NCBI GenBank assembly: GCA_015680905.1
Contig: CM027380.1
Coordinates: 30,930,001-30,994,000 of the forward strand
Length of the DNA stretch: 64,000 bases
Direction of reading: 5' to 3'
DNA from: Coptis chinensis
Taxonomy: Eukaryota > Streptophyta > Magnoliopsida > Ranunculales > Ranunculaceae
Below the pieces are notes generated by a model that saw nothing but the letters and a program-made list of their open reading frames with translations, was not told the origin of the DNA and made no database searches. Numbering within the stretch: the stretch's first letter is position 1; every line of letters starts with the position of its first letter. The translations under genes were made by a program, and so were the position numbers. Shown one piece after another: positions 1-12,115 of this stretch.

Positions 1-367
1 TAGACTAATATCATCATGGAAAATGAAATAATACTATTATCCTAAATGCATAGTATAATCTATTTTTTTGCTTTTTCTATTTTTTAAACAATAATTAATA
101 CGTAATATACAACCTAATATATGTTTAAACATTTACATCGTGTTTCTATACCACCCCAAACAGAATCAAGCTTTGTCCCCAAAGTATTGAATGGAAATAA
201 AGGATAAAGAGTACCATAGAAACGTGCTTGTAAATGGTAGCACCTGTAAAAGAAAGTTAAACGATACAAATATAAATAATAAAATGCAATAGTAAATAAA
301 AAGTCGCTTGGGACATAAGCGGACACAAACAAGAAATACAAATATTACCATATATGGTTGTTTCTAA

Positions 368-1288
368 TCATGCATTTTCCTCCGTTTGCTCCTCACTTGT
401 GAAATGAGGCTCCTTTAAGTCTTGCATATCTATGACTACTTTCAATGCCTTCATCCTGCTTTCATCTACCCTAGCCAACCTATTTAGTATAATTTTGTCA
501 GACGGGGTGCATGTGGCTACTAGGTGAGGTTGTAGGCACCAGCCAGGCCAAACCATAGCACGTAAAGAATGGACTATAGCATTGGTCATGCGCATTGTAT
601 CAACCCTAACCTAATTAGTGAAACGTGTACAGAATTTTGGGAAAAAGAATCGCATTATGCGGCAAACCACAACAGGCATAAGAAGGTACGCATGCCTCAT
701 TGTATGGGCTCGTGCTAAACTAGACATTATGGTCTTGGGAATATCAAAATGCATACGCCCCTTAGCTAAAGCAAGGAAGATGTTACAAGTGGCACTATTC
801 ACAGTTGAAAAATGTCATTCCGCTAATATATTGAGCATAATGAAAAACATAGTAGAGCCTATGTTAAGGGACATGCTTTTAAGGGCTATGTTATGTTGGC
901 CTTGGTCTTCTAAACGGAAAATGCCCGCCCCAGAAGTCTCATGGAAGTATGCATAATTGTAATATAAGGCATTATCCGACATGTAATCCCATGTGTCTTG
1001 GCCAGGAGGCATAGAAAGTCCTAGCGCCAATGCTAACAAAAATTTGCTTAAATCCATTATTTCATTGTTTATGGTGATAGAGAACACTTGGTCTCCATCT
1101 TGGTTATTAGAAAATTTACAATTATCATAGAAATAAGTAGTAAGTTCATGTTAATAAGTATCACATGGATATACCAAGAGAGGGTGCCAACCTAATTGGT
1201 TAATCATGTCGTCGAAATAAAAGCCATAAGTGTCACTATCAAGCAAGTCATAAAAAGACTGTTCTGGTATAATTTTTGGACTAGTCAT
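368..1288 (-). pseudogene. ORF3 of E1 (second env-like/plant-transposon-type ORF)
   Basis: A frame of about 307 codons starts at the ATG read leftwards from 1288 (MTSPKIIPEQ) and ends at TGA 368-370. It is interrupted by TAA at 1151-1153, TGA at 815-817 and TAG at 611-613; the last two are consistent with Trp codons hit by G-to-A changes. It is clearly homologous to ORF3 of the inner element (20873-21799), with shared blocks such as GAGIFR.EDQG, MLNIL and LLMPV. A hydrophobic stretch follows LLMP and could be membrane-active, but no transmembrane call is secure. The C-terminus is acidic (EEQTEENA). Function is unknown; ORFs in this position of Athila elements are called env-like. It is preceded by a G-rich motif at 1953-1965. 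Confidence 0.7.
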
Positions 1289-2271
1289 AACAACCGAGTA
1301 ATGAATGAAATTACTGGAAGGTAGAAAAATGGAACCGGAAACCGAGCCGGAAGCTTATGTGAGGGCGCCACGATTGATGAATAACCCTTCGAGAGCGCGG
1401 TCTTGTAAGTAATAATGCTAATACCAAATTAATACGAGTGCGGTGCGCTCTAATTTTATGCTTGTATAAGGTGCGTGCGCGCTCTGAGATGCAGCGATGT
1501 GTTTAGGGTTTTTAGTGATGAAACTACATGGTTAGAGATTGTTTTATAGTGTTTGGTTGCTAAGTCTAAGGCCGGATTGTTGCTAAAATAAAAGATGTGA
1601 AAAAACATATTTTTAGAATAGTTTTCTACGTACACATAAATTTTATTTTAGTTTTGGAATTTCTATATATGATTAGCCTCTGAAATTCCCTAAAATTTTG
1701 ACATTTCACGAAATTTAAAGTTCCTAATTACATTATGGATCCCAATTGAATGAAACAAGGCCCATGGGTTGCATAAAATGGGTTTCTCTAACTTTGAAAT
1801 TCCTCAAAATATCAGGTACCTAATTACATTGTGGATCCCAATTAAATTAAACAAGGTCCAAGGGTTCTTATATTTTGGCCCAAAACTTATAAAAATATGA
1901 TTTAAGGCATGCAATTTCATACATTCACATATATTGTGCTAATTTAAAATATACCACCCCCAAACAATTTGAGGGGGTCCATGACATTAATCAATTAAAT
2001 TACCTAAACATGCTGAATATCAACAGAAAAACTATATGGTAAAATAAAAATATGCGATTAATCATGTATTAAATTTAACAATACGTGCATAGATGAGCAA
2101 TCACATAAACAAATAAATACTAAATACTTAACTAAAAATGAAATTAACAATTAATTAAACTAAAGTACTGAATTGAAATTAAAACAAGTACGGAAATTAA
2201 ATAGTTATTACAAAATAGAAATAATTCTAAATCAAATTCATCACAACAAATGTAAAAGAAATAAGTTATCC
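1289..2271 (-). other. Spacer between ORF2 and ORF3 of E1
   Basis: No coding region is seen. The spacer holds the polypurine-like motif (on the plus strand CCACCCCCAAACAATTTG, 1953-1970) and a GC-rich patch at about 1365-1495 with several GCGCGCTC-type words just upstream of ORF3. The inner element has the equivalent spacer at 20089-20872 with the same two landmarks in the same order. Confidence 0.6.
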
Positions 2272-3381
2272 CTAATAAGAAGATGGTCCTGAACCATCAG
2301 CAGGACAACGACGACGACGCTCACGTCTAGAATCAGAAGAAGAAGGCGAACCTCCTAGCTGGGGCAGACGTCTCAAGACCTCAGCCTGAAAAGCTGCCTA
2401 CGCCTCTTCCATATTCTCTATAGAATTAAGCATGTTGGCGTGGTTATCGGCTATGGTTTGAAATTTATACTCTAAGCTACGGTGATCACGTTGAATGGAA
2501 CCCTGGCACTTCTGTATCGGTTCACAAAGCGCAGATAAGGTCTGCTGATGATCATAAAGCATATGCATCCCGCTATGGAGTAGTGAAAAATGTGCCAAAT
2601 CAAAAGTAGCACGATCTATAGCATTCTCAACAAAACAAATAGGATATTCATCCTCATCTTCATCTTGATCTATCCCATCAGTTCTCTCTTTAGACAATGT
2701 CCAATACCTTTGGACATAGTCATTATACGCATTTGCGTTTGAGTGAAGCTTAATATGAGTCCTAGGTGACTCAGGCACGCAACCTCAAGATAACATAATC
2801 TTAGTAAATAAAACAAGTAGGGATGCAGTGCTCAGGCCTACAACCATAAGCTCTTTACACAGAAAATCAATGAAGCAAAAACCATACCTCCTATTCTGAA
2901 AAACCCAAAGAACATGCAGGAACGACAAGCTAATGTCACTCGACTTTGAAGTGCTACAGAGGTTCTTTCCTAGCCACTGCGTCATAGTCAGTTAGTTAAT
3001 CCTCAGCGACTGTTGCCTAGCACAGTGAGAATGATCTTTGTAACGACCCTGAAGCAGCGTCTCTAGCATCAATTGATGCACTCCATCAAACTGGGATCTC
3101 AGTAAGGTCAAGGTGACCTGTTTAGCTGGTATCCCAGTGATGGTAGCGAGCAAATCATGAGTTACATCCATGTGAACTCCGTCTAAATCCACAAACATTC
3201 TCCCTGAAGGAAGTATCCTCTTATTACGATAAAAATTCAACACCAAATCCTCATGGTAGTACTCCTCAATAGAGTACCACATTCTATCCCACTCTCTAGC
3301 ACGCATCTTCGTATCATAGAATGGCTAGAATATCTTTGCGTTAAATGCGAATTCCGGTATGATTTTTACTGGTCGGGCAAT
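2272..3381 (-). pseudogene. Env-like ORF2 of E1
   Basis: This is homologous to ORF2 of inner (18940-20088) and outer (31830-32965). Shared blocks include FY....I, LL..I.GIPA, HC.RQ.SLR.N and SFLHVLW, and the protein ends in a basic RRERRRR stretch followed by SGPSSY. At the position of the ATG used in inner and outer this copy reads ATT (plus 3379-3381), so the start codon appears lost. Several stops break the frame, near 3326, 2992, 2785 and 2398. The protein resembles the family Pfam describes as 'putative plant transposon protein domain', commonly found downstream of pol in Athila elements. I see no signal peptide, so an envelope role is not shown. Confidence 0.68.
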
Positions 3382-4349
3382 TGTATTGTTGGATTTTGAA
3401 TACGGGTAAGGGTTTAAATAGGGGATGATTAGGGGAAGGTGCTGTAAAAAGTTGGTGAAGGTCTATTTCGATGGAGGTACGGGGCGCGCTTGGATTCAAT
3501 TTTTGATTGGCGTGATGCACGCTGGGATCGACTTAGGTTAAATTGAATTTTGTTTGAGAAGATGAAGTGAATGAGCCAGTGTTAGATTTTAAATGGGATG
3601 GTCGGTGGGGTGTAAATATCATGGGTTGAGTGGAAAAATGAATTTTGGCCCAAGCCCAAATCTTTTCTAAAATACCCATCCTATCCTGCTGTCTCGAAAA
3701 GTTAAAACTAAGATTCCCGATTTGTTCGCGGTTCGATTTTTGCGAATGAGCTATGAAAATGATCAGCATGAAGAATATTATCTAATGATCTAGGAAAAAT
3801 TTAAATCTAACCGTGGGTGACATATGAAATGGTGGAAGAACATCTTGAAATACGTAAATAGCATAAGTTATGAGGGCGATAGAAAATCTAGAAAACTAGA
3901 TTGTGTCACATGAATCAATTCAATTTAAAGCAGCATAAACAAAGATAGGAAGTTGAGAGAACAAGGTGGGGTGATTACCCACCCCCCAAAAAAAATTTAG
4001 AATAGGATGAAAAAAAAAATAGTTGTGGTGAAAAAGAAGGTCTTTTAAAGTCAGATACCCTAGACATTCTAATCTATCCAATATTTATGGGTTTTATATT
4101 TTCTAATTTTTATGAAAAAGATTTTTTGAAAAATACAATCATAAAGCAAATACAAATATAAATCACTCCATAAAAAACACTACTCAAAAGAAACGAGAAA
4201 AAGTGCAAGAAAGGAATGCGTGAATTACATGAATGTGGAATAAGGATCCGGCACTTACAACCACACACTCTGAAAAGAGGGTCTGGTTACCTTAATGGAG
4301 TACTCCCAAAATATAGAATATGGATAGGAAGTACACCAAGCATTAAGGA
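3382..4349 (-). other. Post-pol spacer of E1
   Basis: Non-coding. It contains the first polypurine-like motif (plus strand ACCACCCCCCAAAAAAAATT region, about 3976-3997). It also has a block around 4035-4070 (TCTTTTAAAGTCAGATACCCTAG) that recurs in E2 (40229-40260) and, reversed, in inner and outer. A short GC-rich patch at 3480-3520 lies just upstream of ORF2. Confidence 0.55.
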
Positions 4350-5515
4350 TTAGTCCTCATAAACAGGGTCTTGTATAAGGGTTTCTTCTACAGCGGGCGA
4401 ACGTAATTTGTGGAAATATTTTAAGCATTGGCCATTTACTTGAAAGGTACTATTGTCTTTGGGATTTACGAAAGTGATTATCCCTTGAGGAGTGACATCA
4501 GTAACCAGAAAAGGTCCGGACCAGCGTGTTTTTAATTTACCAGGAAAAATATACAAACGTAAGTTATATAGCAAAACCTTTTCACCAAGATCAAACTCTT
4601 TACACAAAATATGTTTATCATAAATACGTTTCATGTTAGCTTTATAATCCTTCGCTAAATCGTAAGAATCGCTATGGATTTCTTCAAGCTCATTTAATTG
4701 TAATTTGCGCTTGACACCAGCGGCGTTAATGTTGAAATTAAAACTTTTAATAACCCACAGGGCACGGTATTCCAACTCAACAGGCAAGTAACAAAGTTAA
4801 CCAAAAGCTAAGCGGTAGGGGGACATACCAATAGGTGTTTTAAAAGTCATTCTATATGCCCATAAAGCATCTGTTAGGCGTCTAGACCAGTCTTTCCTAT
4901 CAGGATTAACTGTTATTTCTAATATCTTTTTAGTTTCTCTATTAGACACCTCTACTTGACCACTAGTTTATGGATGATATGAAGTTGTCACCTTATGGGT
5001 AACTCCATTTTTCTTGACTAGAGCTTCAATAACTCTATTGCAAAAATGTTTTCCTCCATCACTAATGATGGCCTTAGGTACGCCAAAACGTGAGAAGATA
5101 TACCCCTTCATAAACAATACTACAGTTTTCTAGTCATTATTACGAAAAGCCATGGCTTCAATCCATTTAGAAACATAGTCTACAGCTACAAGATCAATAT
5201 AAATGAAACCATGCGAGATGGGAAATGAGCCCATGAAATCAATACCCCAGACATAAAAAATCTCCCTATAAGAATGGGATTTCAGGGTATCATATTACGT
5301 TGAGTAATACACCTAAGTTGTTGACATCGAATACACCCTTTACAGTGTGTATGGGCATCTTGAAACAGGGTCGGCCAATAAAAATTGCATTGAAGAACTT
5401 TGGTGGCAGTTTTCTTTCCACTAAAATAACCCCCACATAATTATTCATGGCAGAAGGATAAGACTTCATTGTGCTCCCACTAGGGAATGCAACGACGAAT
5501 TATCTTATTTGCACA
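4350..5515 (-). pseudogene. Integrase region of E1 pol
   Basis: The zinc-binding HHCC region lies at about 5300-5450 (FCHE, GGYFSGKKTA, HCKGCIRC). The core follows, and the C-terminal domain is the open stretch 4350-4787 (VELEYRALW, SYDLAKDYKANMK, FPGKLKTRWSGPF, ending QDPVYED). Outer has the same order at 29640-30783. Several stops and frameshifts occur between 4790 and 5480. The enzyme would insert element cDNA into chromosomal DNA; this copy cannot produce it. Confidence 0.82.
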
Positions 5516-6141
5516 ATATTTAAAAAGGTAGGGTTCATCTGAGTAGTAAAACTTAACTTTGACCAAAAATCTCTTGCGTTCATTCCTAGTCCATATCTCA
5601 TGAATGATCTCAGACACTAAAAAATTAACAATGTCTGCATACCAAGGTGTAGAAAAAATTGAATAAAGATGCTCATTCGGAAAAGAGTCAAATATCGATT
5701 TGGAATCACTATCATCCTTATTAGCTAACCTAGATAAATGATCTGCAACTATATTTTCAGCTCCTTTTTTATTCTTAATTTCTAAGGTAAATTTAGTTAG
5801 GAGAAGAATCCAACAGATCAATCTGTACTTAGTATCATTCTTCATGAGAAGGTACCTAAGCGCGGCATGGTATGTATAGACGATGGTTGTGGAACCAACT
5901 AAGTAGGGATGGAACTTATTTAAGGCATAGACAACAACTAGAAATTCTTTTTCAATAGTAGTGTAATTACGTTGAGCATCACTTAAGGTTTTACTAGTTA
6001 GCATAAAAAATAACTGTGGATTTATTATCTAACTCTGTTTTAGCACAACACCAATGACATAATCACTAGCATCACACATAAGTTCAAAAGGTTTTGGCCA
6101 GTCTAGTGGTTGTATGATAGGTGCAGAGGTTAAAGCGGCCT
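5516..6141 (-). pseudogene. RNase H region of E1 pol
   Basis: The open segment includes [32 protein letters not shown] and ADHLSRLANKDD, the standard gypsy RNase H signature. The first Asp (CDASDY) lies upstream at about 6075-6090 behind a stop. The position normally read as [10 protein letters not shown] is YTYHAALRYL here, so a catalytic Asp is replaced by Tyr. In a working element this domain removes the RNA strand after first-strand synthesis. Confidence 0.83.
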
Positions 6142-7153
6142 TCAAAGTTTCAAAAGCCTGTTTGCAGTCATGATTAAAATAAAAATGGCATCTTTTAAAA
6201 GCAATTGTGTTAAAGGCTTAGTTATTTTTGAAAAATCTTTTATGAAACATCTGTAGAAACCTGCATTGCCTAGAAAGACCTTAATGTCACGAACAGTCCG
6301 TGGTATAGGTAGTGACGCTATTTTATCTATTTTAGCTTTATCCACTTCTATTCCATTTTTAGAAACAATATGACCTAAAACTATGTCTTTAGTGACCATA
6401 AAATGACATTTTTCCCAATTTAAGACTAAGTTCTTTTCCTGACACCGTTTCAAAACTTTAGAAAGATTTGAAAGACAATCTTCAAAGGAATGACCATGAA
6501 TGGAAAAATCATCTATAAATACTTCCATGAATTTATCCACCATGTCACTAAAAATATGCAACATACAACGCTAGAAAGTACCAGGCGCATTACACAGGCC
6601 AAAGGGCATTCTTTTATATGTATATGTACCGAAAGGACATGTGAATGTAGTCTTCTCTTGGTCATCAAGGTCAATAATAATCTTGAAATAGCCAGAGTAG
6701 CCATCTAAAAACAAGAGTAAGCATGGCCGGCTAGACGTTCAAGCATTTGGTCGACAAAGGATAAAGGAAAGTGATCCTTACGTGTCATAGCATTAAGCTT
6801 CCTATAATCAATACAAATCTACCACATTATAGGAATTTGGGTGGAAACTAACTCCCCATCAACATTATGAATGACTGTAACACGAAATTTCTTAGGGACT
6901 ACATGAACTGGGCTCACCCATTAACTATATGAAATGGGCTATATAATGCCAGCATCGAGTAATCTCAAACTTCTACTCTAACTACCTTTTTCATGGCAGG
7001 GTTCAAACCACGTTGTGGCTCACAGGAGGTTTTCGCATTATCCTCCAAATGTATGCGATGTTTGCATACGCTAGGGTCAATACCCTTAATGTCGTCTAAA
7101 GACCAACCAATCGCAGAACGATGTTCACGAATAACCCTAATCAAATTTTCCAC
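6142..7153 (-). pseudogene. Reverse transcriptase region of E1 pol
   Basis: Blocks appear in order: VIREHRSAIGWSLDDIKGIDP, NPAMKKVVR, ICIDYRKLNAMTRKDHFPL, FGTYTYKRMPFGLCNAPGTF and FMEVFIDDFSIHG. FIDD is the Athila form of the catalytic YxDD box and is intact here, unlike in outer. The thumb/connection (VLGHIVSKNGIEVDKAKI, FLGNAGFYRCFIKDFSKITKPL) is also present, whereas outer has lost it. Stops and frameshifts near 6700-6960 interrupt the frame. Confidence 0.85.
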
Positions 7154-8143
7154 TTCAGTAGCAGATAACTGAGATGATATAATAATCGAATGAGTGCCAT
7201 CTGGATTAAGATGAATGTATTTAACTCAGCGGGAAGAGGTTTAAGCTCAAGGGTGGGAGGAGTGGGAATGATGGATTTAGGAGGGTCTTCCTCCTCTACA
7301 ATGCAGATTTGTTCAGGAATGAGTTCTTCAAACTCAGGAGCTAGATCGCGAATATGAGTAGATTCTAAGAGGTCATGTACTTCTTAGATGTAAGAATCCT
7401 CAGTACTGCCAAAGGAAAGAAATTGGTGCATCTGATTATCTAGAAAAGTTTTGTTAAAATAATCTTGAGCAAGGCTCTCTATTATGCAAATTTCATCATC
7501 TATAGTCGTGTTTGGTGTCTGTTGCATCATCTTAAAAATATTTACCTTAACAGCAAGGTTTCCAAAGAAAATGGACAACGAACCATCGTGGCAATTAATG
7601 AGGGCATTGGCAGTTGCCAAGAAAAGATATCCTAAGATGATAGGAACAGAATCATGGGCGACTTCTATGTCTAGAATGACAAAATCGGTTGGATAATAGA
7701 AGTCTTGTACTTTAATAAGAATATTTTCAACTACGCCCTTATGATACTTAATCAAAAGATCGGCTAACTACAAAGTCATTTTAGTCGGTTTAGATCGTGT
7801 ATACCTAGTTGTTTATAACGGTAAAAAGGGAGTAAGTTAACACTCGCCCCTAGATCTAGAAGAGCAGTTATGGTGAAAGTATCGCCTAAGGTGCATTGTA
7901 CAGTGGGACGACCAGGGTCCTTGTACTTAACAATTTCTTTGTGCTCAGATAAAGAGGAAAATTGTTATGTTAAGGCTTCTTTAGGTATGTTTGTTTTCCT
8001 CTTTGTGGTGCACAAATCTTTAAGAAACTTAGCGTGTGTTGGAAGACGTTTTATAGCTTCGAGGAAAGGTAGGTTTATAGTTAAATTTTTGAAAACTTTC
8101 CTAATCTCGTCAAAATTATCGTCCTTTTTAACATAGCTAGTCT
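7154..8143 (-). pseudogene. Aspartic protease region of E1
   Basis: The active-site block ALLDLGASVNLLP is encoded at about 7826-7868. Downstream are GVVENILIKVQDFYYPTDFV, VPIILGYLFLATANALINC and DGSL at 7384-7755. In inner and outer the equivalent reads ILGRPFLATANALI. The ORF is broken by stops. In a working element this enzyme cuts the Gag-Pol precursor. Confidence 0.8.
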
Positions 8144-9878
8144 CTAGAGAAACGATGATTTTTCTCTATATTTAATATAAGGATCAATAGGAGTATTGCC
8201 CTTTTCTTTAACTGTTGTTAGTTTCCCCTTCGGTTGAGGTTTAACTGGTACTTCTATAGTGGTAGGATCTTCAATTTCAACTATGGTATCTAGTAAGTTT
8301 TTTTTATTTTGTTGTGGGGAATTCTCAGGCATTATTACTTTGTTGTCAACCACTTTCCCTGAACGGAGAGTAGATATGGTCTTTAATTCTCCTTGTATTA
8401 TATTTTCATTACTAGAACTACCATTTAATTCAAAGGTTGTGTTTGTTGATTTTGGATTAGGTACGGGTTGACCTGGAAATATGCCTTTTTGTTGTGGTTT
8501 TTCTTGGGATAAATGTTGGATGGATTGTTGGATTGATAATAATATCTATTGTTGAGTTTGCATGTATGCATCGAATCTATCGTTTTGGGAAGGTTGAGTT
8601 GCCACGGGTTGTGTAATAGGAATGATCTCACGTTGATTATTAACGGGTGGATTTTGATAGTTGTTATTAACCGGGACTAAACTTCTATTATTATTATTAT
8701 TATTACCTTGCTCTTGTCCTTGCCTTGGTTGATATTGATTGTTGTTGTTGGTGGACCTATCGTTTTGATTATTTAAACCTGGAGGTGCTGCTTGTTGGTG
8801 ATTATTACACCAACTAAAATTAGGATTTTGTCTCCAAGGTGCGTTAGGTATATAATTAAAAGCACAGACATCTTCTGGCTGTGATTGTGGTTATTCATAA
8901 GCAAGAGGACAATAATTATCGGAATGCTCAAGACTATAACATAAATTACAGTGAAGAAAGTTTATATTCATGACGGGAGTTAGTTTCTCTTCTTGTTTTT
9001 TAACAGAAAAGGCATCTACCTTACGAGTAAGGGATTCTATTAACGTTTTAAGTTCAAGATCTTGTTTAATCTCAAACATACTGGCGGCCTTAGCTGTAAA
9101 AGAAGGAATGGAGCGGGAGTAATCGTTACCTCCCCAGTTGTTACTTTTCTTGGATTGGTTATCTAGAAAGTTATAAGTATATCTCCCTCTTTTACCTAGG
9201 AAATTACCTCCATTCATGATATCTAAAGTCTCTTTATGATGTTGGGATAAACCTTTGAAGAAGGCACGAACTAGTGTGTCTTTACCAAGATTATGATGTG
9301 GACATTCTACTAGAAGATCAATGAAACGATTCCAAGCCTCAAAAAAAGATTCTTAAGGCTTTTGACGAAAGAAATGAATATTTTGTAGCATCTCATCAAT
9401 CTTCTGTGGCAGGTAAAATTGTTCCATAAATAATTCTACTAGTTTTTCCTAGGTGTTGACAGAGTTCGGCTTTTGTGTTGTTAGCCAAGCACCGCTTTGT
9501 CAGCTAGGGTGAAAGGAAACACCCTGAGCTTTATTTGTTCAGGTCTTATGTTAGGATGATGAAATGTATTAAGAACTTGTTGTATCCTATGTAAGTGTTG
9601 ATAAGACTTCTCATGGTTTAACCCATGGAAAACAGGTAACAGATTAAATATATTGGGGATTCTAAAATCTCTCGTAGTATCTGCAAGAATTATGTAAGAC
9701 TCAGGTCTATCGTTTAAAGTCTTATAGAAATCAGAAAGGGGTCTCTCTGCTATTTCTTCACCCATTGCTACAAAAGTAGTGTGTGTGTGGTGATTGGTGA
9801 ATTTCTAGATAGGCGATTATTTCTGTGTCTACGATAAACTAGTATGGAAGGTTTATGCGTACCAGATCTTAATCTCAT
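8144..9878 (-). pseudogene. gag of E1 (capsid and nucleocapsid)
   Basis: The start is the ATG read leftwards from 9878 (MRLRSGTHKP), the same N-terminus as in the other three Athila copies. Retrotransposon-Gag blocks follow (LSDFYK, NIFNLLPVFHGLNHEK, TFHHPNIRPEQIKLRVFPFTLADKA). The nucleocapsid zinc knuckle is CNLC-x4-H-x4-C (about 8910-8955), and the next stretch is rich in Asn and Gln. Frameshifts near 9770 and 9480 and stops further on separate the pieces. Gag would form the virus-like particle and bind element RNA. Confidence 0.83.
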
Positions 9879-10608
9879 GCAAATTTTAAGTCTAATATGC
9901 AATTCCTAACGAGCATGCAAAAATAGCCTGATTATTACTAGAAATAGAATCCTCTTATAGTAAATTTGATGATGTATAGAGGTGTTACTTGGAGCGTCCT
10001 TACTACGTGTATAAACAGTGTCTTCAACAGCCTTGAATCATGTCTACGTTACTTGAATAATTATATGAGTACTGGTCTGGGTACACGGTGTGGATTGTGA
10101 AGCCCTTAAAAAAGATTAACCTTATTAGTTTTTAAATTTTTAAGAATTAGGAAAAGGCTTTTTACTATGGGCTTCATGTTGGGCCTTGATGTTAAGCCTG
10201 TGAAACGGGATTTTGTAGTAGGTGGGCTCTCTAATTAATATTTAATTAATTTTTTTTTTGTATTTTTTATCAAACCAACGGCCAGGTCACTTAGGAATTT
10301 GAGGGAGGTTGTCCATGCGTGCATGTTCCTTAATTAGAGAACCCCAAATTCTTTCAATTTTCTACATACCGTTTAGAATGAAGAAAAATAATTTCTTAAA
10401 ATTTTGTATTTGATAGCATACGAGTACTATACTGTACTCGTGAGATAAGATTTCAAATAATATTAAAAAATTAATTTAATCGAATTAACCTAGGGCACGT
10501 GCGCGGTTAGAATTTAGTTATATTGGGTGTGGGTTGCTCTCAATAGAGGCAAATTAAGGGCGTGCATGCTCATGAGTTAAAACTAGGGTTTCAAATTTTT
10601 AGGGTTAG
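9879..10608 (-). other. 5' leader of E1, proximal part, up to the outer insertion
   Basis: Untranslated leader between primer site and gag. It contains short GC-rich words (GGGCACGTGCGCGG near 10493, GGGCGTGCATGC near 10558), as leaders of the other copies do. The outer element inserted at 10608; the leader resumes at 35982. Confidence 0.6.
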
Positions 10609-12100
10609 CGATAAGAGCCCAAAACTGTAGTTTTAACCCCTTAATAATACTACTTTTAGACCAATTATGCAAGTAATAAATAAGAGTTAATTCTAATTAC
10701 GTGCTTTTATGTATTTCAGGCATGGAACTCAATTATGTGCAGAAATGTGCCACTTTGGCGATATAAAAGAGCAAAGGGTTGGTTGCTAAGAAGTTCTGTG
10801 ATAAAGGCCAAGATTCAAGGAGATAAAGCCTTTGTGAAGCCCGGTCAAAAGCTGAAAAGTCAACACGGGCAGAAACAAAACACAAGTTAGCAGAACTTCC
10901 AAAGACCATATCTTTGGACTCAGACCTTGGATTTGGGCCTACCTTACGTCAAAACGACCGGCTCGGAAAGAGATTTCTAATGGTTCAAGCCTTGACCCAA
11001 TCAGAGAAGCAGAAGTGGACAAAAAGTCTGCTGAAGTCAAAGCCAAGCTGAAACGGGCTCTGTGGACTGAAGAAATTGGGCTTTGGGCTCGATTTTCAGG
11101 CCCAAAACATGAGACCTCAGCCCATGCACGAAATTGTGGATCTGGTCTCCTCCTTTACATAAAACAAAACTTAGCTCTTAATAAATGGATAGTTAGATAG
11201 CTTAGAATAGAAAGTAGCCATTAAAATAGCTTGTAGATCTAGTTTTTGAATTCAATTAGTTAAATTAATTAGTTTCATACATTGTTTTAGATTAGTTATT
11301 TGGGAATAATTGTTCTTCATTGATTAGATAAATAAAATAGTAGTTCTTGATCATTTCGATTTTTCCATTTAAATTTGTAGATCTAAGTTCAATTCTTGTT
11401 GTTATTCCATTCTTAGTATTAATTAGATTTGAAGTATTGTTAGTTAAAATTAGTAAAGTTCAAACATTTATATTATGTCTATTTGTAATTCAATGGGAAA
11501 TGATAGTTTGATGAATCAAGGCTAAACCTCCATTAGAGGGGTTTGTTGAAGCCTTGATGAAAACTTGATTATGTAGTATGGAATCATTGTAAGAATCTAT
11601 TCCACTCTAGAAGGTCGTTGATTCGCCATGAGAATGGGTGGACGACCTCACATACTAGTTATGAATTGGTAAAAATGTCATGTATAATTAGGGATTAGAA
11701 CGACCAATTCTTACCGTGAGAACGTAAGAATTGGTTTACAACAAATCTACGCTAGTTTATTAAGTTGGATTCAAGGTAGAATCAAATTCCCTTAATTCTT
11801 TATCTAGATTCAACTCTTAGCAATTTGTCATTTCATTATTCGTATCTTGTTATTTGAATTCATATCGTAGTATAAATTCCCTCGTAAATCTCTCATTGAC
11901 TTTGGATACACCATCAATTGTAGAAGACTTGAATGCTAAAGGACTAGGAGTGGAACGAATCTTCTATTCCAACTCTACGTCAATAGATTCGAGAGTAGAA
12001 AACAAATATTTTGATAAGTAACAGTTGAGTTTATAGTTTTACTTGTGTTTAGAGTTTCATAGCTTTATTCATTAGTAAAACTATCTTTTTATGTTTATCA
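10609..12100 (+). repeat. 5' LTR of the outer element
   Basis: About 1.49 kb. It begins CGATAAGAGCCCAAAACTG (the expected TG has become CG) and ends ATGTTTATCA. It pairs with the LTR at 34490-35976; by eye the two are about 95% identical over their first 550 bases. It is roughly 88% like the inner LTRs over the first 200 bases, so outer and inner are sister subfamilies. A stem-loop (TCAAGGCT ... AGCCTTGA, 11516-11557) lies in the downstream third. Confidence 0.92.
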
Positions 12101-12102
12101 AA

Positions 12103-12115
12103 TGGCGCCACTGCC
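12103..12115 (+). promoter_or_regulatory. Primer-binding site of outer (tRNA-Asp-like)
   Basis: TGGCGCCACTGCC lies two bases after the LTR end. It matches the complement of the plant tRNA-Asp 3' end (TGGCGCCGTTGCC) at 11 of 13 positions. Athila elements characteristically use tRNA-Asp to prime minus-strand DNA synthesis. Confidence 0.8.

Larger units (their letters stand above)
1..10608 (-). mobile_element. Athila-type LTR retrotransposon E1, left part (internal region)
   Basis: This is the internal region of a minus-strand Ty3/gypsy element. Read right to left it holds leader, gag, protease, reverse transcriptase, RNase H, integrase, env-like ORF2 and ORF3. It is split by the outer element at 10608/35982. 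The sequence on each side of the split is contiguous in the related element E2 near 44390-44410, and GTTAG is duplicated on both sides of the insertion. The 3' LTR is not reached: position 1 matches E2 near 39397, about 1.3 kb short of E2's own 3' LTR. All reading frames are broken, so the copy is dead. The Athila assignment rests on domain order, tRNA-Asp-like primer site and env-like ORFs. Confidence 0.88.
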
